Positions 1-5,514 of a DNA stretch of 9,970 nt are shown here, piece by piece. The stretch's first letter is position 1. Each line of letters opens with the position of its first letter. The notes under the pieces were generated by a model, which saw only the letters and a program-made list of their open reading frames with translations, searched no databases and was not told the DNA's origin. Origin of the DNA: Betaproteobacteria bacterium (GTDB lineage: Bacteria > Pseudomonadota > Gammaproteobacteria > Burkholderiales > SG8-41); the NCBI GenBank assembly GCA_025356695.1, contig JANXSE010000036.1:1-9970 (forward strand). Reading direction: 5' to 3'. The position numbers and the translations under genes were made by a program.

Positions 1-213
1 GCCGACACTGCCGCCGCCACCGCCGCGGTTATCGACCACCACGGTCTGGCCGAGGCCCTCGGTCAATTTGATGGCAAGGCTGCGCGCCACGGTGTCCATG
101 GCGCCGTTGGCGGCGAGCGGCACGATCATGCGGATCGGGCGTTCGGGGTAGGCCGCTGCGTAGGCAGGAACGGCAATCAGGAATACAACCGGAAAAACAA
201 AAAACTTTCGCAT
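1..213 (-). CDS. Bug/TctC-family tripartite tricarboxylate transporter receptor, N-terminal part (runs off left edge)
   Basis: Reading leftward from the ATG at 213-211, 71 codons stay open to the window edge, so only the N-terminus is seen. The product starts with a Sec signal peptide ([19 protein letters not shown], likely cut after residue 19), followed by [19 protein letters not shown] and [17 protein letters not shown]. These are the two N-terminal signatures of Bug/TctC periplasmic binding proteins: the YPxRPIR strand with the glycine-rich ligand loop ending in Asp, and the VVDNRxGxGG segment. Family members are about 320 residues and bind carboxylates or related small molecules in the periplasm. 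The ligand loop reads LAANGAMD, with one Gly where the usual form has Gly-Gly. An AGGAG ribosome-binding site (complement of 223-227) lies 9 nt before the ATG and supports this start. The ligand is unknown. Confidence 0.93.
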   Translation of the reverse strand, partial: MRKFFVFPVVFLIAVPAYAAAYPERPIRMIVPLAANGAMDTVARSLAIKLTEGLGQTVVVDNRGGGGGSVG

Positions 214-227
214 GAGTAGAGGCTCCT

Positions 228-345
228 GAAGAAGCGTAGCGAGCAGGCCGAGATGCAAGGAGCCGCGCAGCGAAGGACGAGACATAGCAATCTCGCTAGG
301 CGAGGACTAAGCGAGCACGCGACGCCGCAGATCGACCGCGCAGTA
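228..345. repeat. Possible dispersed intergenic repeat with a small hairpin
   Basis: The 146-bp gap between the first binding-protein gene and the stop of the next holds no convincing ORF. It is rich in GCGAAG/GCGAGC-type words and contains a CTCGC-TAG-GCGAG hairpin at 292-304. The composition looks like a dispersed intergenic element rather than a leader, but only one copy is present here, so the repeat status is a guess. The hairpin lacks a T-run and is not a clear terminator. Confidence 0.25.
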
Positions 346-359
346 GCTTATTCAGGTTA

Positions 360-1304
360 TCACTCACTGCGGATCCCCGCATCCTTGATGACCTTGCCCC
401 ATTTGGCCATTTCGCCTTTCAGCACCGCCGCGAACTGCTCGGGCGTGCCGCCCATGCCTTCGACGCCGGCGTTGAACAGGCGTTCCTTTGCCTCCGGGCG
501 CTGAATCGCCCTGGTCATTTCCTGGCTCAAGCGCTGCACGATCGCCGGCGGCGTGCCGGCCGGCGCGAATACCGCAAGCAGCGACGCCGATTCGTAACCG
601 GGCAGGCCGGATTCGGCGACGGTCGGCAGGCCGGGCGCCAGCGCCGTGCGCTGCAGCGCCGTCACGGCGAGCGCGCGGATCTTGCCGGAATTCAACAGCG
701 CATTGGCCGAGCCGGTCGACGGAAACATGAAATGCAGCTCGCCGCCGAGCAGCGCCGTCAACGCGGGGCCGCTGCCTTTATAGGCGACGCGCACGATCGC
801 AACACCGGTCATCGCCCTGAACAATTCCGCGGCAAGGTGCGGCATCGAGCCGGCGGAGCCCGAACCGTAATTGAGTTCGTTCGGCCGCGCTTTTGCCAGC
901 ACGATCAATTCGCGCACCGATTTCACCGGCATCGACGGATGCACCACCAGCAGGTTCGGCGAGCTGGTGGCCCAGGTCACCGGCGCAAAATCCTTCACCG
1001 GGTCATAGGGCAGCTTGTCGCGCATGAAGGGGGCAAGCCACATCGGGCTGCCGTACAACAGCAGCGTGTAGCCGTCGGGCGGCGACTTGGCGGTGACTTC
1101 GACAGCAACCACGCCGCGGTTGTCGACGACCGCCTGCTGGCCGAGGCCGCCGGTGATGCCCTGCGCGATCAGGCGCGCGGCGAGATCATCGCTGTTGCCG
1201 GGCGCGCTGGTGAGGATGCGGATCGGTTTTGACGGATACGATTGCGCCGCCGCCTGCGTTGCAAGCAACGCGGCGGCGATGCAGAAGACGCTGCGCATGA
1301 TCAT
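360..1304 (-). CDS. Bug/TctC-family periplasmic solute-binding receptor
   Basis: A 314-residue secreted binding protein of the tripartite tricarboxylate transporter receptor family. It has a signal peptide (residues 1-20, MIMRSVFCIAAALLATQAAA, cut before QSYPSKPIRI), then the ligand loop around residues 31-40 (LTSAPGNSDD), VVDNRGVVAVEV in place of the usual VVDNRPGAGG, the PPDGYTLL strand, ELNYGSGSAGSMPHLAAELF and RVAYKGSGPAL. The family captures organic acids in the periplasm and passes them to TctAB-type membrane subunits; none is present here. The ATG at 1304-1302 overlaps the TGA of the upstream MmgE/PrpD gene by 4 bp (ATGA), which implies translational coupling in one operon. The second ATG, at 1298, is less likely. 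The loop lacks the usual Gly-Gly, and this feature is shared with the receptor at 7337-8281, which also has 314 residues and the same C-terminal pattern (GKVIKDAGIR). Those two look like close paralogues with related ligands. Confidence 0.95.
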   Translation of the reverse strand: MIMRSVFCIAAALLATQAAAQSYPSKPIRILTSAPGNSDDLAARLIAQGITGGLGQQAVVDNRGVVAVEVTAKSPPDGYTLLLYGSPMWLAPFMRDKLPYDPVKDFAPVTWATSSPNLLVVHPSMPVKSVRELIVLAKARPNELNYGSGSAGSMPHLAAELFRAMTGVAIVRVAYKGSGPALTALLGGELHFMFPSTGSANALLNSGKIRALAVTALQRTALAPGLPTVAESGLPGYESASLLAVFAPAGTPPAIVQRLSQEMTRAIQRPEAKERLFNAGVEGMGGTPEQFAAVLKGEMAKWGKVIKDAGIRSE

Positions 1305-2689
1305 GATGCAGCCCGCAGCGGCGCCGCGGTTTCCATGGTTTGGGTGAAGTCGGAGATGGACGTGCATTGTTCGAATTTTTCGATCGCCTGCGCGAGCTTT
1401 TTGACCTGCGCCGCCGGCAGCGCGCGCGCCGCGCAGCTTTCGAACTTCGCCATCATGCCGGCATCGGATACCGGATTGGCCGAAGTGCGGCCGAGCGGCT
1501 TGGCGATCTTCGAGGCAAACGCGCGGCCGTCGGCGAGCGTGACTTTGACTTCGGCGCCAACGTGATTGCCCGATGAAAACGCGCCTTCGCTGAACGGTGT
1601 CGCGTGCGTGCGTTGCAGGAGATCGACCACGCGCGGCTCGCAATAGGCATCGCCTTCGAGGTCTTCGAACTGCACGCGGCCGTCGAGCAGGGCGCGCGCC
1701 ACGCAATACTGCACGCTGAATTTCGCGTCGAGCGAACTCGCCGGCAGCGGCCGGTTGGTGTGCGCGAGGCGCTGCGCCGAAGTCCACGATTCGACGCGCG
1801 CGATCTTTGCGGCGTCGATACTGCCTATTTGCTTGCGGATGTCGAGCGCGGCATCGACCGCAGCGTGCGTACTCGCGCAGCACGGATATTGTTTGTAGCA
1901 GGCGCCGGGTGCCACGATGTCGAGCGGTTCGCCCCAGCCGTCGAATATCTTCGCGGCGTCAAAGGTGCCGGCGCCATTGAACACATTGAAGAAGCCCTGC
2001 TTGTGTTCGAACGCCGCTTCATTCGCCGTGAAACCCCGGCGCGCGAGCAGCGCCGCCATCAGGCCGCCGCGCGCGCACTGGCCGACGTGCAGCGGCTTGG
2101 TCATGGTGCCGAAGTTGGCCTTGATGCCGGCGGCGAGCGAAGTGGCCATCGCCATCGCGGTGGCCGTCTGCGCTTCATCGAGCTTCAGAAAATGCGCGCA
2201 GGCCGCCGCCACCGCAAACACGCCGAGCGTGGAAGTCGGGTGCCAGCCTTTTTCGTAGTGATGCATGTTGACACCGCGACCGAGGCGCGCGCCGGCCTCG
2301 AAGCCGACCACATGCGCCGCCAGCAGATCACGTCCCGAACCGCCGAAAGCTTCACCGGCGGCGATCAGCGCCGGCATCATGGTTGCCGAGGCGTGGCCGA
2401 ACATCGTGTTGGTGGCGTTGTCGTAATCGAGCACATGCGCGGCAGTGCCGTTGATCAGCGCGGCATCAAGCGGACCGATGCGGCGGTTGCCGCCGAAAAC
2501 GAGGCTCGGTCCGTCTGACGGCGCGGCGAGCACTTCTTCGACGATGCGCGTGGCGTCTTCGCGTGCGCCGGCGAGGGTCACGCCGACGGTGTCGAGCAGG
2601 CCGACCTTGCTCCATGCCAGCGCTTCGGCGGGCATCGTATCGGCTCGCATGGCGACGATGCGTTTGGCGAATTCACGGGCAATGCTCAT
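1301..2689 (-). CDS. MmgE/PrpD family protein
   Basis: A 462-residue cytoplasmic protein of the MmgE/PrpD fold, the family of 2-methylcitrate dehydratase, cis-aconitate decarboxylase and iminodisuccinate epimerase. Signatures in order: DTVGVTLAG (33-41), AAHVLDYDNATNTMFGHAS (83-101), GWHPTSTLG (148-156), TKPLHVGQCARGGLMAALLA (197-216), and a KQYPCCASTHAAVDA segment near 266-280. The length is normal for the family. Members handle small tri- or dicarboxylic acids, but substrate cannot be read from sequence and many are annotated wrongly as PrpD; no prpB or prpC is in view. It is the first gene of an operon with the TctC-type receptor that overlaps its stop by 4 bp, which links the enzyme with periplasmic capture of a carboxylate (inference). 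The start at 2689 has only a weak upstream AGAG, but a good minus-strand promoter lies about 50 bp upstream. Confidence 0.93.
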   Translation of the reverse strand: MSIAREFAKRIVAMRADTMPAEALAWSKVGLLDTVGVTLAGAREDATRIVEEVLAAPSDGPSLVFGGNRRIGPLDAALINGTAAHVLDYDNATNTMFGHASATMMPALIAAGEAFGGSGRDLLAAHVVGFEAGARLGRGVNMHHYEKGWHPTSTLGVFAVAAACAHFLKLDEAQTATAMAMATSLAAGIKANFGTMTKPLHVGQCARGGLMAALLARRGFTANEAAFEHKQGFFNVFNGAGTFDAAKIFDGWGEPLDIVAPGACYKQYPCCASTHAAVDAALDIRKQIGSIDAAKIARVESWTSAQRLAHTNRPLPASSLDAKFSVQYCVARALLDGRVQFEDLEGDAYCEPRVVDLLQRTHATPFSEGAFSSGNHVGAEVKVTLADGRAFASKIAKPLGRTSANPVSDAGMMAKFESCAARALPAAQVKKLAQAIEKFEQCTSISDFTQTMETAAPLRAAS

Positions 2690-2718
2690 GGCTGCTCTGG
2701 AAAGTGATTGGCGGGCGT

Positions 2719-2747
2719 TTGGTGAACTGAGTGCGCGAGACTATAAT
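2719..2747 (+). promoter_or_regulatory. Candidate sigma-70 promoter for the divergent MmgE/PrpD gene
   Basis: A perfect TATAAT at 2742-2747 is preceded, after a 17-nt spacer, by TTGGTG at 2719-2724 (3 of 6 to the -35 consensus). The start point would be near 2754, giving a leader of about 38 nt before the ATG at 2792. The weak -35 suggests activator help or low basal activity. The TATAAT stands out in a high-GC background. Confidence 0.6.
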
Positions 2748-2767
2748 TTTGCCTCTTTATTTGGCAA
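2740..2767 (-). promoter_or_regulatory. Candidate sigma-70 promoter for the MmgE/PrpD-TctC operon
   Basis: On the minus strand, TTGCCA (complement of 2762-2767, 5 of 6 to the -35 consensus) is followed by a 16-nt spacer and TATAGT (complement of 2740-2745, 5 of 6 to the -10 consensus). Transcription would start near 2733, about 45 nt upstream of the ATG at 2689. The -10 overlaps the -10 of the divergent promoter. It is predicted only from sequence. Confidence 0.55.
2749..2767. promoter_or_regulatory. Candidate operator dyad in the divergent promoter region
   Basis: An inverted repeat TTGCC-N9-GGCAA (2749-2753 and 2763-2767) covers the predicted start site of the plus-strand promoter and the -35 of the minus-strand promoter. 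A protein bound here could control both directions at once. The arm length and spacing would fit a helix-turn-helix regulator (a LysR- or GntR-type site is possible), but no regulator gene is in this window, so the assignment is speculative. Confidence 0.35.
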
Positions 2768-2791
2768 TTTTAACCCAGCAGGGAGCACCGC

Positions 2792-4201
2792 ATGAACAAG
2801 CCAGTGGAAAAACTCTTGGCGCGCGAAGTCGATGCCATTCAACTCAAACTCACCGAGTATGCGCAGAAGCTGCGCTACGAAGACCTGCCCGAGGACATTG
2901 TCCACATCGCAAAAACCCGCGTGATCGACACGCTCGGTTCGCTGATCGGCGGATTTTTCGCCGAGCCCTGCCGCATCGCGCGCGACGTGGCGGCGGCGAT
3001 GCCCAACGACAACGGCGCCACCGTCATCGGCACGCGCCTGAAGACGACGCCGGAAATGGCTGCCTATGTCAACGCCGCCACCGCGCGTTACGTCGAGATG
3101 AACGACATTTATCACTGGCCGGGCGCTTTCGGCGGCCATCCGAGCGATGTGCTGACGCCGGTGCTGGCGGCGGCCGAGCACGTCAGGTCGAACGGCCGCG
3201 ATTTCATCACCGGCGTCGTGCTCGCCTACGAGGTTTATCAGAGTTTCTCCGATGTCTTCAAAAACATTGGCATGGGTTTCGACCACACCAACTTCTGCAC
3301 GCTCGGCAGCGCGGTGGCCTCCGGCAGACTGTTCGGCCTGCCTGCCGACAAGCTGTCGCAATGCATTTCGATGGCGGCGGTGCCGAATGTGATCCTGCGC
3401 CAGGTGCGCATGGGCCATTACTCGATGTACAAGGCGGTGGCCTCGGGCCACGCCGGCCGCGCCGGCGTCTTCGCAGCGATCCTCGCGCGCGCCGGCATGG
3501 AAGGCCCGCATTTGCCGTTCCAGGGCAAGGGCGGCTGGTGCGACCACGTCGCGCGCGACAAATTCGAGATTTCGCTCGGCGGTTACGGCGCGCCGTTCAA
3601 GATCCAGCATTCGCTGATCAAGCCGCGCGCCTGCTGCGGCACCACGATTTCGAGCGTGCTGGCCGCCGAACACATTGCACCCCTGCGCGATCTCGATGCG
3701 GTCGAAAAAATTACCGTCGAGGTCTACAAGAAGGCGAAGGAACGCGTCGGCACCGGCGAGCACCGCTGGAACCCGGACACGCGCGAAACCGCCGACCACA
3801 GCATTCCGTATGTCGTCGCCGCCACGCTGATGGACGGCACCATCACGCCGCGCTCGTTCAACGACAAGCACCTGTGGAACCCGGCGCTGCGCGCCTTGAT
3901 CCACAAGATCGAAGTCGTCGAGAACGAGGAATTCACCGCCGCCTACATCAAGCTGCCGGTCGAACACCACACGCGCGTCACGGTCACGCTTGCCAACGGC
4001 GAGAAGCTGGTCGGCAAGGCCGGCGGCGCCAAAGACGAGCTCTCGGCGCCGAAGACCGATCAGGAGATCGCAGACAAATTCCGCATGCTCTGCGAAGAGC
4101 CGCTCGGCGTGAAGCAGTGCGATGCGCTGCTCGCGCAATTGTGGCAGCTCGATGAGATGAAAGACGTGTCGGCGGTGCCGCCGGGGTTTGTGATCGCTTA
4201 G
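2792..4201 (+). CDS. MmgE/PrpD family protein
   Basis: A 469-residue cytoplasmic protein of the MmgE/PrpD fold. Visible signatures: KTRVIDTLGSLIGGFFAEP (41-59), VEMNDIYHWPGAFGGHPSD (101-119), matching the family's conserved His/Asp-containing region, HTNFCTLGSAVASGRLFGL (165-183), and HYSMYKAVASGHAGRAGV (209-226) at the place of the family's K-x-x-x-x-G-x-A-AR-G motif. A KPRACCGTT segment near residue 280 replaces the usual YPCCxxTH, and its His is missing. It diverges clearly from the gene at 1301-2689, so the two probably act on different substrates. GGGAG at 2781-2785, 6 nt before the ATG, supports the start. It stands alone on the plus strand, driven from the shared divergent promoter region, and its 3' end meets a palindromic repeat pair. 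The reaction (dehydration, isomerisation or decarboxylation of a carboxylic acid) is inferred from the family. Confidence 0.92.
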   Translation: MNKPVEKLLAREVDAIQLKLTEYAQKLRYEDLPEDIVHIAKTRVIDTLGSLIGGFFAEPCRIARDVAAAMPNDNGATVIGTRLKTTPEMAAYVNAATARYVEMNDIYHWPGAFGGHPSDVLTPVLAAAEHVRSNGRDFITGVVLAYEVYQSFSDVFKNIGMGFDHTNFCTLGSAVASGRLFGLPADKLSQCISMAAVPNVILRQVRMGHYSMYKAVASGHAGRAGVFAAILARAGMEGPHLPFQGKGGWCDHVARDKFEISLGGYGAPFKIQHSLIKPRACCGTTISSVLAAEHIAPLRDLDAVEKITVEVYKKAKERVGTGEHRWNPDTRETADHSIPYVVAATLMDGTITPRSFNDKHLWNPALRALIHKIEVVENEEFTAAYIKLPVEHHTRVTVTLANGEKLVGKAGGAKDELSAPKTDQEIADKFRMLCEEPLGVKQCDALLAQLWQLDEMKDVSAVPPGFVIA

Positions 4202-4204
4202 CTC

Positions 4205-4279
4205 GTAGCCCGGAAGGAGCGAAGCATATTCCGGGAAAAGACGATGCCGACCGCGTGGGCAACAAGTTGCCCACCCTAC
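4205..4279. repeat. Paired GTAG-headed REP palindromes (BIME-like), possible bidirectional terminator
   Basis: Two palindromes face each other between convergent genes. The left one begins GTAG (4205-4208) and has CCCGGAA (4209-4215) paired with TTCCGGG (4229-4235). The right one is a perfect hairpin, GTGGGCAAC-AA-GTTGCCCAC (4255-4274), and ends in CCCTAC, so it reads GTAGGG on the minus strand. A GTAG tetranucleotide in front of a stem-loop is the hallmark of REP elements moved by REP-associated tyrosine transposases. The pair lies 3 bp after the plus-strand stop and just before the minus-strand stop at 4283, where its hairpins could also end transcription or protect 3' ends. Confidence 0.65.
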
Positions 4280-4282
4280 GGA

Positions 4283-5281
4283 TTAATTCTCGATTTTTAT
4301 TCCCGAGCGCTGAATGAAGCGCTCCCACAAATCCACCTGCTTGACGAAGGTCTGGCGAAATTCCGCGGGTGAATTCGCTGGCGCCGCTTCGGCGCCTTCG
4401 GCGGCGAGCCTTGATTTCATCTCCGACGAATGCATGAGGCGCTGCGCTTCGGCATTCACCGCATTGAGTATCGCCGCCGGCACGCCGGCCGGCGCGTAGA
4501 GCGCATGCAGGTTCTCGAGCTGGAAATCGGCGATGCCCGCTTCGATCACCGTCGGAATGTCGGGAAACGCCGCGAGCCGCCGCGCGCTGGTCGCGGCCAG
4601 CGCTTTCAGGCGTCCGCTTTTCAGATAAGGCGTGCCGCCGAGCCCGCTGGTCAGCAGCAACTGAATCTGGCCGCCCATCAGGTCAGTCAGCGCCTGGCCG
4701 TAGCCTTTGTAGGGCACGTGCACCATGTCCACACCGCCGGCCATGTATTTGAAGAGTTCGGTGCCGAGGTGGGCGAATGAACCGATGCCCGCCGAGCCGT
4801 AGCTCAGGGCATTCGGTTTGGCTTTCGCCAGCGCGATCAGTTCGCGCACCGAATTTGCCGGCAGCGAGGGCGGCGCCAGCAGCAGAAACGGCGAACTCGT
4901 GAGCTGCACCACCGGTGCGAGCACGCGGCGCGTGTCGAAGCGCACCTTCTTCATCGGCGTGGCCGTGATGATGAGCGAGGCGCCGCCGAACAGCGTGTAA
5001 CCGTCGGGCGGCGCCTGTACCAGCATTTCCATGGCAATCACGCCACCGCCGCCGCCGCGGTTATCAACGACGACCGACTTTCCCCATTGTTCCGCGAGAT
5101 GCGTGCCGACCGCGCGCGCCATGATGTCGGCGCCGCCGCCGGGCGCCGAGCCGACGATGATGCGGATTGGCCGCGCAGGATAGCCGGCGGGCTGCGCCTG
5201 AGCCTGAGCGCACACCGCGCTGCCGGTGCATAGAAGAACGAGCGCAACCGCGCGACGCAGCGTTGAATTCAACAAGATCAT
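4283..5281 (-). CDS. Bug/TctC-family periplasmic solute-binding receptor
   Basis: A 332-residue binding protein with a signal peptide (residues 1-25, ending SAVCA, then QAQAQPAGYPARPIRI). The ligand loop GSAPGGGAD (44-52) keeps the canonical glycines, followed by [44 protein letters not shown] and VHVPYKGYGQALTDLMGGQI. This is the normal TctC architecture, so it probably binds a carboxylate in the usual way, unlike the looser loops of the receptors at 360-1304 and 7337-8281. It is a single gene, convergent with the MmgE/PrpD gene and divergent from the selenoprotein gene. No clear ribosome-binding site precedes the ATG. A TAGAAT box (complement of 5288-5293) ends only 6 nt before the ATG, so a leaderless transcript is conceivable, though its -35 is poor. 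Confidence 0.94.
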   Translation of the reverse strand: MILLNSTLRRAVALVLLCTGSAVCAQAQAQPAGYPARPIRIIVGSAPGGGADIMARAVGTHLAEQWGKSVVVDNRGGGGGVIAMEMLVQAPPDGYTLFGGASLIITATPMKKVRFDTRRVLAPVVQLTSSPFLLLAPPSLPANSVRELIALAKAKPNALSYGSAGIGSFAHLGTELFKYMAGGVDMVHVPYKGYGQALTDLMGGQIQLLLTSGLGGTPYLKSGRLKALAATSARRLAAFPDIPTVIEAGIADFQLENLHALYAPAGVPAAILNAVNAEAQRLMHSSEMKSRLAAEGAEAAPANSPAEFRQTFVKQVDLWERFIQRSGIKIEN

Positions 5282-5374
5282 GCGGCGATTCTACGCGAAC
5301 CGCGTTGCGCATCCACCGCCGGCATGGACAGCCGGCGCGCCTGCGAGTTACGATCAGGCCATCTATCGTTTGCC

Positions 5375-5433
5375 GTAGGGTGCGCATCGCGCACGCGGAG
5401 TCGGCGGTGGACGGTGCGCAGTGCGCACCCTAC
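5375..5433. repeat. Paired GTAG-headed REP palindromes (BIME-like)
   Basis: A second inverted pair of the same class as that at 4205-4279. GTAGGGTGCGCA (5375-5386) is matched by TGCGCACCCTAC (5422-5433). Each half also forms its own hairpin: GTGCGC-ATC-GCGCAC at 5380-5394, and GGTGCGCA-G-TGCGCACC at 5413-5429. It lies in the divergent gap between the minus-strand receptor and the selenoprotein gene, so it could affect promoter spacing there. Confidence 0.7.
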
Positions 5434-5440
5434 AAACTGG

Positions 5441-5460
5441 ACTCCCGCTTTCGCGGGAGT
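5441..5460. repeat. Short perfect hairpin repeat
   Basis: ACTCCCGC-TTTC-GCGGGAGT forms an 8-bp stem with a 4-nt loop and is followed by GACGACA. Palindromes of this CTGGA-TCCCGC...GCGGGA-TGACG type are common dispersed intergenic repeats in proteobacteria. It starts 8 bp after the REP pair and 74 bp before the selenoprotein start codon. No T-run follows, so a terminator role is doubtful. Confidence 0.55.
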
Positions 5461-5514
5461 GACGACATGGTTGTGACGAAGTGGATTTGTGCAGGCAACT
5501 CTTAAGGATTTCGC

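Noticed and set aside
1305..1883. N-terminal extension of the second receptor into the MmgE/PrpD gene
   Set aside because: The extension is an Arg-rich out-of-frame reading of the upstream gene, while a proper signal peptide begins at 1304.
1604..2518. 304-codon ORF on the plus strand
   Set aside because: It is antisense to the other MmgE/PrpD gene with shadow-type composition.
2741..4138. 465-codon ORF on the minus strand
   Set aside because: It lies antisense to a clear MmgE/PrpD gene, shows Arg/Asp/His-rich low-complexity composition, and has no recognisable motif.
4205..5460. CRISPR array
   Set aside because: The repeats are palindromes of different sequence and irregular spacing, with no uniform repeat-spacer pattern and no cas genes.
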